Part shown: in pieces, positions 34,196 to 43,198 of the stretch
Layout: each line of letters opens with the position of its first letter
Numbering within the stretch: position 1 is the first letter of the stretch
DNA from: Desulfarculus baarsii DSM 2075
Lineage (GTDB): Bacteria > Desulfobacterota > Desulfarculia > Desulfarculales > Desulfarculaceae
Length of the DNA: 64,000 nucleotides
Assembly: GCF_000143965.1 (NCBI RefSeq)
Contig: NC_014365.1
Span: 186,001-250,000 of the forward strand
Direction of reading: 5' to 3'
The notes under the pieces: generated by a model
Told to the model about the DNA's origin: nothing
Seen by the model: only the letters and a program-made list of their open reading frames with translations
Database searches by the model: none
Program-made: the position numbers and the translations under genes

Positions 34196-35447
34196 ACTGC
34201 TCCGGGCTTTGCTCGGCCCGCGCCCAGGCCTCGACCAGATAGTCCTTGGCCTCCTCGAACTGGCGGGCCTGCTCCTCGACCAGGGCTTCGGCCTCCTGGG
34301 AGGTCATGTCCCAGCTTTCACGCACGAACGAGGCCACGCGGGCGAAGTAGAGCGGCGTGCACAGCTCGACCAGGCGCATGCGGAATTTCTCCCAGGCGTG
34401 GAACTTGGCCGCCAGTTCGTACATGATCTCGATCCACACGCTGGTGGGCAGGTGAAACTGGCTGGCCTCCTGGCCGGCGGCCTCCTCCACGGCCTGGAAG
34501 GTGGCCGGCGGCAGGACGTCTTTCCACAACGCGCCGAACTGCTTGAAGCCGGCGCGGAAATGTTCCAGCATGGCCTCGATGTTGACCTTGACCGGCTCGG
34601 GGTCGCCGGCCACGCCGAAGTCGAAGGTCTCCACCGGCTGGCTGCCCCGCTGCGTGCGCCAATGATCCTCGTAGCGCTCCATCAGCGAAAACAGCGTCCA
34701 GACCACCTGGCGGAACATCGGGGCCAGGTGCTGGGCCGGATCCTTGGCGTCGTGGATCTTGACGCCCAGGTTGGACTGGCAGACGCGGAAGCCCTGGGTG
34801 ATGGCGCTGGTGGTCATCCAGATGTCGATGCCGTAGCGCGCCACGTCGCTGCCCCAGACGTCCTGATCGACGTAATAGTTGGCCACGTCGCGGCTGATGG
34901 CGAAGTCGCCGCCGATGGGCTGGCGCACGCGCTTGCCGTAGAGGGCCCGGGTCATGTTGTAGACGATGTTGTTGGTGATGGTGCCGTCGTACTTGTGGCG
35001 CTGATAGACCGGGGCCACGAACTGATAGTCTTTCTCCAGCACCGGGTCCAGCAGGTACTTGACCCAATCGCTGGTGATCGAGCGCAGGTCGCTGTCGACC
35101 ATGCCGCAGGCCTTGACCTTCAGGCGCGCGGCCGCCTCGAAGATCGAGCGCAGGGCGCTGCCCTTGCCGCCGGGGCCGCGATAGATCGATACGATTTTCT
35201 CTTGCCAGGGCTTGATCTCGAAATCGCGGGCCATCTCGCGGGTGTCGTCGGTGGAGCCGCCGTCGGCGATAAGGATGACGCTGCGTTTGTCGCCAAAGTG
35301 CTTGGCCAGGCCGTGGGTCAGCATCTGGATGACGTGGACGATGGTTTGTTCGTTGTTGAAGCAGGGTATGCCCATGAGGATGTCGGCCGAGCCGATCTCC
35401 TCGATGCGCTTGGCCGTGTAGCCGCGCAGGGCGGTGTTGTAGGGCAT
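34194..35447 (-). CDS. GT2/GT81-like glycosyltransferase (possible glucosyl/mannosyl-3-phosphoglycerate synthase)
   Basis: 417 aa from ATG 35447 after AAGGAGGTC. A soluble GT-A enzyme: nucleotide-binding opening ADILMGIPCFNNEQTIVHVI, ADGGSTDDT, then GPGGKGSALRSIF and the metal-binding DSDLRS (DxD). GGDFAISRDVANYY and the helical C-terminal part follow. The insertion GKGSALRS and overall length resemble glucosyl- or mannosyl-3-phosphoglycerate synthases that make compatible solutes. A matching HAD phosphatase lies at 43.2 kb. The gene follows mscS by 25 bases, so an osmotic-stress role fits. Donor and acceptor are not proven. Confidence 0.85.
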   Translation of the reverse strand: MPYNTALRGYTAKRIEEIGSADILMGIPCFNNEQTIVHVIQMLTHGLAKHFGDKRSVILIADGGSTDDTREMARDFEIKPWQEKIVSIYRGPGGKGSALRSIFEAAARLKVKACGMVDSDLRSITSDWVKYLLDPVLEKDYQFVAPVYQRHKYDGTITNNIVYNMTRALYGKRVRQPIGGDFAISRDVANYYVDQDVWGSDVARYGIDIWMTTSAITQGFRVCQSNLGVKIHDAKDPAQHLAPMFRQVVWTLFSLMERYEDHWRTQRGSQPVETFDFGVAGDPEPVKVNIEAMLEHFRAGFKQFGALWKDVLPPATFQAVEEAAGQEASQFHLPTSVWIEIMYELAAKFHAWEKFRMRLVELCTPLYFARVASFVRESWDMTSQEAEALVEEQARQFEEAKDYLVEAWARAEQSPEQ

Positions 35448-35472
35448 GGGTTGACCTCCTTTCGGGGGTGAA

Positions 35473-36363
35473 TCAAGTCTCCGATGACGGCGGCGCGGGC
35501 GCTCCGACCTTGGCCGGGGGCAGGTCTTTTTTGTAGACGACCGTGCGATAGGGAAAAGGAATCTCCACGCCGGCCGCGTCAAAGCGCTTCTTGACATGCT
35601 CCAGCAGCCAGAACCTGGCCAGCCAGGCCTCGTCGATATTTTCCGTCCACAGATAAATCCGCACGACCACGGCGTATTCGCCCAACTCCACCACGCGGAC
35701 CCACGGCTCGGGGCCGTCGGCTTGGCGGTGGGGGCAGCGGCCGGCCTCATCCAGCATCAGCTGGCGGGCCAGGTCGATGTCGGTGTCGTAGCTGACGCCC
35801 ACCTCCACGGTGCAGAGCATGCGCTCCTCGACGATGGTGTAGTTGGAGATGACCATGCCGTCGATCTTTTCGTTGGGGATGATCAGGCGGCGGTTCTGCC
35901 AGGTCTTGACGATGGTGTGGCGCAGGGTGATGTCCTCGACCGTGCACGATTCGCCCTCGATCAACAGCTTGTCGCCGATGCGGAAAGGCCGATACGCCGC
36001 GATGGCCACGCCCGAGACCAGGTTGGAGAGCGTGGGCTTGGCCGCCAGGCCCACCACCAGCGCCGTGATGCCCGCGCCGGCCAGCATCGTGCTCATCAGC
36101 GCGCGCAACTGGGGCACCAGGCTGACGAAGAGCATCACCCCGGCCAGGGCCACCAGCAGCGTCTTCAACCGCACCATGTAGCGCACGATCGTCTCGTCGA
36201 CCTTGCGCCGCAGGTGGCCGATGACCCATTTGGCCTGGTTTTCCATGATCTTGGTCAGCACCCGCGAGGAAACCGTGGCCACGGCGGCGATGACCACGGC
36301 CAGGCTCAGCGCCCCGGGAATGGTGCTGAAATCCAAAAGCATCGACCAGGTGAAATCAGGCAT
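35473..36363 (-). CDS. MscS-family mechanosensitive channel
   Basis: 296 aa. Three hydrophobic segments (~13-35, ~68-88 and the pore helix ~92-115), then the family's pore/beta domain: MLAGAGITALVVGLAAKPTL, NLVSGVAIAAYRPFRIGDKL and VEDITLRHTIVKTWQNRRLI, with IPNEKI. The Gly/Ala-rich pore helix is typical. It should open on membrane tension and release solutes after osmotic down-shock. It lies between corA and the glycosyltransferase with gaps of 7 and 25 bases, so they form one transcript. Confidence 0.95.
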   Translation of the reverse strand: MPDFTWSMLLDFSTIPGALSLAVVIAAVATVSSRVLTKIMENQAKWVIGHLRRKVDETIVRYMVRLKTLLVALAGVMLFVSLVPQLRALMSTMLAGAGITALVVGLAAKPTLSNLVSGVAIAAYRPFRIGDKLLIEGESCTVEDITLRHTIVKTWQNRRLIIPNEKIDGMVISNYTIVEERMLCTVEVGVSYDTDIDLARQLMLDEAGRCPHRQADGPEPWVRVVELGEYAVVVRIYLWTENIDEAWLARFWLLEHVKKRFDAAGVEIPFPYRTVVYKKDLPPAKVGAPAPPSSET

Positions 36364-36370
36364 GGCCCGC

Positions 36371-37429
36371 TCAGAGCCACTTTTTGTGGCGGAAATAGAT
36401 GATCAGCCCCGCGGCCACCGCGGCCATCGCGGCCAAGACCGCCGGATAGCCATAGTGCAGGCGCAGCTCGGGCATGTATTCGAAATTCATGCCATAAACC
36501 CCGGCGATGAACGTCAGCGGGATAAAGATCGAGGCCATGATCGTCAGCACCTTCATCACCTCGTTGGTGCGGTTGCCCAAGGCCCCCAGGTGCAGCTCCA
36601 TCAGGCCGGTGGCCTGCTCGCGGATGGCGTCGGCGGCGTCGAGCACGTGCAGGGCGTGGTCGGCCACATCGCGCAAAAATGGCCACACCGGCTGGCTGAA
36701 AAAGCCCGAATCGCCCCTGGCGATGAAATTGACCACCTCGCGCAGGGGCCACAGCACCCGCCGCAGGTGGATTATCTGGCCCTTGAAGTGATAGAGCGCC
36801 TTGGCCGAGGCCTCGGAGGGGTTGGCCAAGACCTGGTCCTCGATGGCGTCGAGGCTCTCGCCGAAGGCTTCCAACACGCCGAAATTGCTGTCGATCATCA
36901 CATCGATGATGGCGTAGGCCAGGTAGTCGGCCCCCATTTCGGCGATGCGGCCGCGCCGCTGGGCGATGCGCTGGGCCACCAAATCCAGGGGCGTGTCGTC
37001 GCTCTCCTCGAAGGTGGCCACCCAACCCCGGCCCAAGACCAGGCTGAGCTGCTCCTCGCTGATGACGGCGGTTTGTTGATCGAAGCGCAGGAGCCTCAGC
37101 ACCACGAAGAGATAGTCGGCGAACTCCTCGACCTTGGGCCGCTGGGTGGCCTCGACCACATCCTCCAGCAGCATCGGGTGCAGGTTCAGGCGTTGGCCCA
37201 GGCCGCGGATCAGCTCCAGGTCGTGCAGGCCGCGCACGCGCAGCCAGCAGACCTCGTCGGCGACCGGGGCCACGTCGCCCGGCCCGGCGTTTTCGACCAC
37301 GCGCCGGCCCTGGCCGTTGTAGTAGGTCACCGTGGCCGAAGGCGTCTGGACGCGCCGCCGGCCCACGTGGACCAGCGACCCGGGCGGCAGGGCGGCCCGC
37401 CGAGACCAGCCTTTGATAAAATCGAGCAT
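36371..37429 (-). CDS. corA: CorA-type magnesium/cobalt channel
   Basis: 352 aa. The N-terminal cytosolic funnel (VCWLRVRGLHDLELIRGLGQ, PMLLEDVVEATQRPKVEEF) leads to the two C-terminal membrane helices with the signature YGMNFEYMPEL between them and a basic end (RHKKWL). Forms homopentamers that pass Mg2+ or Co2+. It is first in corA-mscS-glycosyltransferase and follows mlaD by 68 bases. Confidence 0.96.
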   Translation of the reverse strand: MLDFIKGWSRRAALPPGSLVHVGRRRVQTPSATVTYYNGQGRRVVENAGPGDVAPVADEVCWLRVRGLHDLELIRGLGQRLNLHPMLLEDVVEATQRPKVEEFADYLFVVLRLLRFDQQTAVISEEQLSLVLGRGWVATFEESDDTPLDLVAQRIAQRRGRIAEMGADYLAYAIIDVMIDSNFGVLEAFGESLDAIEDQVLANPSEASAKALYHFKGQIIHLRRVLWPLREVVNFIARGDSGFFSQPVWPFLRDVADHALHVLDAADAIREQATGLMELHLGALGNRTNEVMKVLTIMASIFIPLTFIAGVYGMNFEYMPELRLHYGYPAVLAAMAAVAAGLIIYFRHKKWL

Positions 37430-37497
37430 GGCGGTGGGCTTCGATGCCTTCCGCGCCCGCCCCGACGGCGGGCCGTTGGCGGCTTTGGCCCGGCCCG

Positions 37498-39000
37498 CTA
37501 GGGCGTGGGCGCCTTGGTCAACAAGAACTTCAGGTCGTTGTCGTCGAAGTAAAACCCGCCGCCCATGAAGAACGTGCTGTTGCCCTGGTCGCTGAGCACG
37601 TCGTCAACGCCGGCGGTGACATAAAAGTATTTCATGAACCGATAGTCGGAACGCAGCTTGAGGTGGGGCTTTTCGTCGGTGCTGAAGTCGAAGAGCTCCA
37701 TGGTCAGGCGCAGGTCGTCGTCCATGAGCATGTAGTCCAGGGCGAAGCCGCCGGTGGACTGGAACAGGCCGGCGCGAATCACGGCGTCGTAGAAGCGCTT
37801 GCCGATCTGGGCGTTGAAGGTCAGGTCGTCCTTGTCGGTGGTGAACTGCTTGACCCGGACGTGGGAAATCTCGCCGTCGGTGTTGGTGGTGGTGTCGGTG
37901 AGCGTCTCGCGGCGGCGGCCCACCGGGTCGGAGACCACGCCCAGCAGGTAGAACTTGTCCATGCGCGGCTGCAAGAGCACGTTGACCTCGCTGCGCAGGG
38001 CCTCGTGCTGGAACAGGTACTCGCCGCGGTAATCCACCTTCAGGCGCCAGGCGTCGCCCTGGCCGATGTAGTCGTTGATGCCGGTGAGGGCCTGGTCGAT
38101 CTTGTCGATGGTGGCGTCGTCGTTGACCAGGCGGCCCAGGGTGCCCTTGCCCTGGTTGATCTTGTCGCTGACCTGGCGCAGGGAGGCCAGGGTGGAGTTG
38201 AGGTCGCGCACGGTCTGGTCGTTGTTGACCAGTTGGCCGATGGTGCCCTTGCCGTCGTCGATCTTGGCCAGCACGGAGTTGAGGCTGTGCATGGTCTGTT
38301 CCATGTTGGCGCTGGCCTTGGCGAAGTTCTGGATGGTGCTGGTCAGGGCCGAGCGGTTTTCGTCGCTGAGCTGGCTGATGTTTTCGGAAAAATTGTCCAG
38401 GTTGGCGATGATGTTGTCCAGCCGGGCCTGGTTGTCGCCGATGACCACCTTGAGCGTGTCGGTCAGCTCCTTGATGTTGGAAAGCGACTGGGCGATGTTG
38501 CGTTGGCTCTCGGGCGAGGCGATGCTCATCTTCAGCGACGAGGTGATGGCCCCGATGTCCTCGGCCACCTGGCCGATGCGGCTCATGACCTGATCCAGGT
38601 CGGTGGGCACGCTGGCCCGGGCCAGGCGCTGGCCGTTTTCCAGCGGCGGCGCGGCGGGGCTGCCGCCCTCGATGGAGACGAACTTGTCGCCCAGAACGCC
38701 ACGGGTGCGGATCAGGGCCTGCACGTCGGCCGGCAGATGCACGTCCTCGTTGATGCGTAGCGTAATCCGCGCCCGGCCCTGGTCCAGGCTCACCCCGGCC
38801 ACCTTGCCGATGGTGATGCCGGCCATTTCCACCGGGGCGTTGAGCTTCAGGCCGCTGGCCGAATCGAACAGCGCCCAGACCTCGTAGCCAGCCGGCTCGC
38901 CGATCTGGAAATCGCCCAGCCGCAGCGTCATGTAACCCAACAGGGCGATGGCCACCATCACGAAGACGCCGACTTTTGCTTCCGTGGATACCCCGGCCAT
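37498..39000 (-). CDS. mlaD: MCE/MlaD-family lipid-transport protein with long helical stalk and barrel-like C-terminus
   Basis: 500 aa, far longer than E. coli MlaD (~180). N-terminal membrane anchor (residues ~10-27), one MCE domain (~36-115: GYEVWALFDSASGLKLNAPV, MAGITIGKVAGVSLD, RGVLGDKFVSIEGG), then ~200 residues of heptad-rich helix (repeated IxNLDNFSENISQL-like units). The last ~190 residues (from about DAWRLKVDYRGEYLFQHEAL) are alternating amphipathic strands that look like an outer-membrane barrel (KFYLLGVVSDPVG, LRSDYRFMKYFYVTAGVDDV). If so, one chain could span from inner to outer membrane. Encoded 59 bases after mlaF. Confidence 0.9.
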   Translation of the reverse strand: MAGVSTEAKVGVFVMVAIALLGYMTLRLGDFQIGEPAGYEVWALFDSASGLKLNAPVEMAGITIGKVAGVSLDQGRARITLRINEDVHLPADVQALIRTRGVLGDKFVSIEGGSPAAPPLENGQRLARASVPTDLDQVMSRIGQVAEDIGAITSSLKMSIASPESQRNIAQSLSNIKELTDTLKVVIGDNQARLDNIIANLDNFSENISQLSDENRSALTSTIQNFAKASANMEQTMHSLNSVLAKIDDGKGTIGQLVNNDQTVRDLNSTLASLRQVSDKINQGKGTLGRLVNDDATIDKIDQALTGINDYIGQGDAWRLKVDYRGEYLFQHEALRSEVNVLLQPRMDKFYLLGVVSDPVGRRRETLTDTTTNTDGEISHVRVKQFTTDKDDLTFNAQIGKRFYDAVIRAGLFQSTGGFALDYMLMDDDLRLTMELFDFSTDEKPHLKLRSDYRFMKYFYVTAGVDDVLSDQGNSTFFMGGGFYFDDNDLKFLLTKAPTP

Positions 39001-39059
39001 GAACCCTCCGCCCTTTCGCCTCTCAAGCCATTAAAACATATTATCGGCGCGGCCGCGAA

Positions 39060-39824
39060 TTACAATACCTCGATGGGCCCCTCGACGCTGCCGCTGATGA
39101 ACTGTCGCACCACCGGGTCGTCGCTGTCGCCGATCTGTTCGGGCGAGCCGCTGGCGATGATCCGGCCCTGATAGAGCATGGCGATCTGGTGGGCGATCTT
39201 GAGCGCCCCGGCGATGTCGTGGCTGATGACCACGCTGGTGATGCCCAGGCGCTCCTGGGTGTCGGCGATGAGCCGGTTGATGGCCTCGGTCATCAACGGG
39301 TCCAGGCCGGTGGTGGGCTCGTCGTAGAGCACGATCTCGGGCTCCAGGGCGATGGCCCGGGCCAGGCCCACGCGCTTGCGCATGCCGCCGCTTAGCTGGC
39401 TGGGCATCTTGGCCTCGACGCCGGGCAGGCCCACCATGCGCAGCTTGTCGGCGACGATGCGGGCGATCTCGGCGGCCGAGTGGCTGGTGTGCTCGCGCAG
39501 GGGAAAGGCCACGTTGTCGAAAACGCTCATCGAATCGAAAAGCGCCGCATCCTGGAAAAGCATGCCGAAACGCCGGCGGATTTGATTGAGCTGGCGGTCA
39601 TCGAGGTGGCCGATGTCCTGGCCGCCCACCAGCACCTGGCCGGCGTCGGGCTTGATCAGGCCGATCATGTGCTTGAGCAGCACGCTCTTGCCGCCGCCCG
39701 AACGGCCGATGATCACGGTGATCCGGCCGCGGGGGATGGTCAGGTTCAGCCCGTCGAGCACCCGCTGGCGGCCGAAGTTCTTGACCAGATCGCGCAGTTC
39801 GATGATGTTTTCCGCAGCCGCCAC
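39060..39824 (-). CDS. mlaF: MlaF ATPase of the Mla/Mce lipid transporter
   Basis: 254 aa from GTG 39824, with GAGGGCGG before it, right after the mlaE stop. Motifs: Walker A IGRSGGGKSVLLKHM, Q-loop MLFQDAALFDSMSVFDNVAF, signature LSGGMRKRVGLARAIAL, Walker B IVLYDEPTTGLDP, switch His in VVISHDIAGALKIA. Powers MlaE in phospholipid transport between membranes. No MlaB (STAS) gene is seen here. Confidence 0.95.
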   Translation of the reverse strand: MAAAENIIELRDLVKNFGRQRVLDGLNLTIPRGRITVIIGRSGGGKSVLLKHMIGLIKPDAGQVLVGGQDIGHLDDRQLNQIRRRFGMLFQDAALFDSMSVFDNVAFPLREHTSHSAAEIARIVADKLRMVGLPGVEAKMPSQLSGGMRKRVGLARAIALEPEIVLYDEPTTGLDPLMTEAINRLIADTQERLGITSVVISHDIAGALKIAHQIAMLYQGRIIASGSPEQIGDSDDPVVRQFISGSVEGPIEVL

Positions 39825-39832
39825 ATCCGCCC

Positions 39833-40606
39833 TCAAAACATTATCGCCGTCAGGGCGTAGTCGGCGGCCAGGATCAGCACGCTGGCCAGCACGACGGCCT
39901 CGGTGGTGGCCCGGCCCACGCCCTCGGCCCCGCCAGAGGTGTAAAAGCCCTTGTAGCAGCCGATCAGCGAGAGGATCAGCCCGAAGATGGCCGACTTGAC
40001 CAGGCCCATGCCGATGTCGTCGAACTCGACGTATTCGATGATCTTGGCCACGAAAACGCCCTCGTTGATGCCCAGCATCCCCACGCCCACCGCGTAGCCG
40101 CCCAGGATGCCGATGAAGTTGGCCACGATCGTCAGCGCCGGCAGCATGATCACCGCCGCCAGCACCCGGGGCAGCACCAGATATTGCACGGGATTGACGG
40201 CCATGACGTAGAGGGCGTCGATCTGCTCGGTGACGCGCATGGTGCCGATCTCGGCGGCCATGGCGCTGCCGGCCCGGCCGGTGACCATCAGCGAAGTCAG
40301 CACCGGGCCCAGCTCGCGGGTCAGGGCCAGGGCCACCGTCGAGCCGACCAGGCTCTCGGCCCCGAACAGCGAAAAGCCGTAATAGCTTTGCAGGGCGAAG
40401 ACGCCGCCGGTGAAGGCGCCGGTGAGCATGACCACGTTGATGCTCTTGTTGCCCACGAACTCCATCTGCTTGAGCACCAACCGCATGCGCCACGGCGGCC
40501 GCAGCAGCCACAGCGCCGCCTGGGCCAGCAGCAGGACGATCTCGCCGGCCTCGCTCAGGCCGCCCATGGTCTTGCGGCCGATGAATTCGAAAAATCTGCT
40601 AAACAA
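39833..40606 (-). CDS. mlaE: MlaE permease of the Mla/Mce lipid transporter
   Basis: 257 aa from TTG 40606 (ATG 40567 is the next in-frame choice). The MlaE family is clear from GGVFALQSYYGFSLFGAESL, ALTRELGPVLTSLMVTGRAG, AAEIGTMRVTEQIDALYVMA, NPVQYLVLPRVLAAVIMLP and the C-terminal helices. Dimer in the inner membrane, coupled to MlaF and MlaD. First gene of mlaE-mlaF-mlaD, read from a near-consensus promoter at 40686-40714. Confidence 0.94.
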   Translation of the reverse strand: MFSRFFEFIGRKTMGGLSEAGEIVLLLAQAALWLLRPPWRMRLVLKQMEFVGNKSINVVMLTGAFTGGVFALQSYYGFSLFGAESLVGSTVALALTRELGPVLTSLMVTGRAGSAMAAEIGTMRVTEQIDALYVMAVNPVQYLVLPRVLAAVIMLPALTIVANFIGILGGYAVGVGMLGINEGVFVAKIIEYVEFDDIGMGLVKSAIFGLILSLIGCYKGFYTSGGAEGVGRATTEAVVLASVLILAADYALTAIMF

Positions 40607-40685
40607 TCGCGCGCGCTTTCATCGGAATGGGCCGTTGGCGAGCCTCGCTCGGCCACGTGACGTCGCGGCCGGGCGGCATTCTTAC

Positions 40686-40714
40686 ACTATAGTTTTGCCG
40701 CGCCGCTTGGTCAA
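40686..40714 (-). promoter_or_regulatory. Sigma-70 promoter for mlaEFD
   Basis: On the minus strand TTGACC (40714-40709), 17 bases, TATAGT (40691-40686), about 80 bases before the mlaE start. Confidence 0.7.
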
Positions 40715-40743
40715 GGAAGCTCCGGGCCGATTTCATTACATTA

Positions 40744-40770
40744 TTGACGTTTGCCCCGCTGGTTGATAAT
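40744..40770 (+). promoter_or_regulatory. Promoter of the thiamine operon
   Basis: TTGACG (40744-40749), 15 bases, GATAAT (40765-40770), directly before the TPP riboswitch. Confidence 0.5.
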
Positions 40771-40780
40771 TTTTGTCATG

Positions 40781-40872
40781 CTGGGGGGTGTCCACGAGGA
40801 CTGAGAGCGCCGCCGCCAAAGGCGCGACCCCTTGAACCTGATCCGGATCATGCCGGCGGAGGGAACGGCCCG
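40781..40872 (+). ncRNA. TPP (thi-box) riboswitch
   Basis: Conserved thi-box blocks are in order: GGGG near 40783, GGACTGAGAG (40798-40807), ACCCCTTGAACCTGATCCGG (40828-40847) and ATGCCGGCGGAGGGAAC. These form the two arms that bind the pyrimidine and pyrophosphate of thiamine diphosphate. It lies between a promoter and thiD/thiC. A terminator hairpin follows, so control is probably by early termination when TPP is plentiful. Confidence 0.96.
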
Positions 40873-40905
40873 TCCTGTCGCAAACCGTTAGCGCGTTTGT
40901 CCTTG

Positions 40906-40935
40906 GGCCGCGGGTCAGCGGCCTTTCGCTTTTTT
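40906..40935 (+). terminator. Riboswitch expression-platform terminator
   Basis: GGCCGC, 6-base loop, GCGGCC, then TTTCGCTTTTTT. It lies between the aptamer and the thiD start (40973). Confidence 0.75.
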
Positions 40936-40972
40936 CCCGCCGGTTTTTCTTTTGTGGCAGCGGAGGCCAGCC

Positions 40973-41887
40973 ATGCCCACGGCCAGGGTGTTGATCATCG
41001 CCGGCAGCGACTCGGGCGGCGGCGCGGGGATCCAGGCCGACGTCAAGGCCGCCACGGTCCTGGGCGGCCACGCCATGACCGTGGTCACCGCCCTCACCGC
41101 CCAGAACAGCCTGGGCGTCAGCGCCGTCCACGCCGCGCCGCTGGATTTCGTGCGCGCCCAGTTCCACGCCGTGGTGGGCGACATCGGCGCCGACGCGCTC
41201 AAGACGGGCATGCTGCATTCGGCCGAGCTGGTCGAGCTGGTGGCCGAGTTGGCGGCCCCGCTGGCCGCGCCGCTGGTGGTCGACCCGGTGATGGTGGCCA
41301 AGGGCGGCGACCGCCTGCTGGCCATCGAGGCCATCGAGGCCCTGCGCCGCCGGTTGTTGCCCCTGGCCGCCCTGGTCACGCCCAATCTCGACGAGGCCGA
41401 GGCCATCCTGGGCCGGACCGTGCGCGATCGGCCGGCCATGGAGTGGGCCGCCCGCCAGTTGGTGGAATTGGGGGCCCAGGCGGCCCTGGTCAAGGGCGGC
41501 CACCTGGCCGGCGACCCTGGCGACGCCCTTTTTGACGGCCGGCAAGCCTATTTTTTCAGCGCCCCGCGCCTGCACACACCCCACACCCACGGCACCGGCT
41601 GCACCCTGGCCACGGCCATCGCCACCCTTTTGGCCCAGGGCCAAGCCCTGGTCCCGGCCGTGGAGCGGGCCCGGCTGTTGGTGCGCCGGGGCATCGCCGC
41701 GTCCCAACCCCTGGGCGCCGGCCACGGCCCGGTGGTGGCCCGGGCCGACCTGGACCCGCTGCTGAGCTTGGGCCAGACCCTTGATTCCGCCCTGCAACTG
41801 TTGCCCGCCGACCAGGCCGCGCGCCTGCGCGCCGCCAGCCCCCAAGAGCTGGCCGAGCGCCTGGCCCGCGCTGGAAAGGAAGCCTGA
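40973..41887 (+). CDS. thiD: Hydroxymethylpyrimidine/phosphomethylpyrimidine kinase
   Basis: 304 aa from ATG 40973 after GGAGG. Two-step kinase making HMP-PP for thiamine synthesis. Ribokinase-fold marks: VLIIAGSDSGGGAGIQADVK at the start, VTALTAQNSLGV, GDIGADALKTGMLHSAELVE, VDPVMVAKGGDRLL, and the anion-hole motif HTHGTGCTLATAIATLLAQG. About 45 residues after the usual end (LDPLLSLGQTLDSALQLL onward) form a short helical tail. Three bases before thiC, so the two are co-translated; controlled by the TPP riboswitch. Confidence 0.96.
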   Translation: MPTARVLIIAGSDSGGGAGIQADVKAATVLGGHAMTVVTALTAQNSLGVSAVHAAPLDFVRAQFHAVVGDIGADALKTGMLHSAELVELVAELAAPLAAPLVVDPVMVAKGGDRLLAIEAIEALRRRLLPLAALVTPNLDEAEAILGRTVRDRPAMEWAARQLVELGAQAALVKGGHLAGDPGDALFDGRQAYFFSAPRLHTPHTHGTGCTLATAIATLLAQGQALVPAVERARLLVRRGIAASQPLGAGHGPVVARADLDPLLSLGQTLDSALQLLPADQAARLRAASPQELAERLARAGKEA

Positions 41888-41889
41888 AG

Positions 41890-43194
41890 ATGATCGACAC
41901 CCAACTGACCGCCGCCCGCAAGGGCCAGATCACCCCGGCCATGGCCGCCGTGGCCCAGAGCGAGGGCCTCGACGCCGAAATCATCCGCCAGGGCCTGGCC
42001 CGTGGCGTCATCGCCATCCCCTGCAACCCGGCCCACGCCTGCCTGCAACCGCGCGGCGTGGGCCAGGGGCTTGCGGTCAAGGTCAACGCCAACATCGGCA
42101 CCAGCCCCGACCGCTGCGATCCGGCCGAGGAGCGCCAGAAGCTGCAAGCGGCCCTGGAGGCCGGGGCCGACGCGGTGATGGACCTGAGCACCGGCGGCGA
42201 CCTTGTCGCCATGCGCCGCCAGATCATCGCCGCCTGCCCCGTGCCCGTGGGCACGGTGCCGATCTATCAAGCGGCGGTGGAGATCACGGGCCAGGGCAAG
42301 GGCGTGGTCGATCTGAGCGCCGACGACCTGTTCCGCGTCATCGAGCAGCAGGCCGTCGAGGGCGTGGACTTCATGACCGTCCACTGCGGGGTGAACATGG
42401 CCGCCCTGGAGCGCCTGCGCCTGGAGGGCCGCGTCACCGACGTGGTCAGCCGGGGCGGGGCCTTCATGGCCTGCTGGATCATCAAAAACCAGGCCGAAAA
42501 CCCGCTTTTCGCCCAATACGACCGCCTGCTCGACATCTGCCGCCGCCACGACGTGACCCTCTCGCTGGGCGACGGCCTGCGGCCCGGCTGCCTGGCCGAC
42601 GCCACCGACCGCGCCCAGATCACCGAGCTGATCACCCTGGGCGAGCTGACCCAGCGGGCCTGGGACGCCGGCGTCCAGGTGATGATCGAGGGGCCAGGCC
42701 ACGTGCCGCTCAACCAGATAGTCACCAACATCCAGCTACAAAAACGCCTCTGCCACGACGCGCCCTTTTACGTGCTGGGCCCCCTGGTCACCGACGTGGC
42801 CGCCGGCTGGGATCACGTGGCCTGCGCCATCGGCGGGGCCATCGCCGCCACGGCCGGGGCCGATTTCCTCTGCTACGTCACGCCCACCGAGCACCTGGCC
42901 CTGCCCGGACCAAAGGACGTCTACGAGGGCGTGATCACCACGCGCATCGCCGCCCACGCCGCCGACGTGGCCCGGGGCCGCGCCCAGAGCGTGGCGCGCG
43001 ATCGTCAAATGGCCCAGGCCCGCGCGGCCATGGACTGGGAGACCATGATGAGCCTGTGCCTGGACCCCAAAACCGCCCGGGCCATGCGCGAGGGCAGCCG
43101 GCCCCAAGAGGACGAGGTCTGCACCATGTGCGGCAAGTTCTGCGCCGTGCGCCTGATGCGCGACTATCTGCACCCCGAGCGCAAAAAGGTCTGA
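41890..43194 (+). CDS. thiC: Phosphomethylpyrimidine synthase ThiC
   Basis: 434 aa. Radical-SAM enzyme converting aminoimidazole ribotide to HMP-P. Short anaerobe-type ThiC (no N-terminal extension). Marks: KVNANIGTSPDRCD, DAVMDLSTGGDL, GVDFMTVHCGVNM, SRGGAFMACWI, DGLRPGCLADATDRAQ, MIEGPGHVPLNQIVTNIQLQ, GWDHVACAIGGAIAA, and the C-terminal cluster motif CTMCGKFC (C-x2-C-x4-C). Part of the riboswitch-controlled thiD-thiC unit. Confidence 0.97.
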   Translation: MIDTQLTAARKGQITPAMAAVAQSEGLDAEIIRQGLARGVIAIPCNPAHACLQPRGVGQGLAVKVNANIGTSPDRCDPAEERQKLQAALEAGADAVMDLSTGGDLVAMRRQIIAACPVPVGTVPIYQAAVEITGQGKGVVDLSADDLFRVIEQQAVEGVDFMTVHCGVNMAALERLRLEGRVTDVVSRGGAFMACWIIKNQAENPLFAQYDRLLDICRRHDVTLSLGDGLRPGCLADATDRAQITELITLGELTQRAWDAGVQVMIEGPGHVPLNQIVTNIQLQKRLCHDAPFYVLGPLVTDVAAGWDHVACAIGGAIAATAGADFLCYVTPTEHLALPGPKDVYEGVITTRIAAHAADVARGRAQSVARDRQMAQARAAMDWETMMSLCLDPKTARAMREGSRPQEDEVCTMCGKFCAVRLMRDYLHPERKKV

Positions 43195-43198
43195 GGCC

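Noticed and set aside
32982-35471. 829-codon plus-strand frame across three minus-strand genes
   Set aside because: Spans several genes with clear families and starts; no family features.
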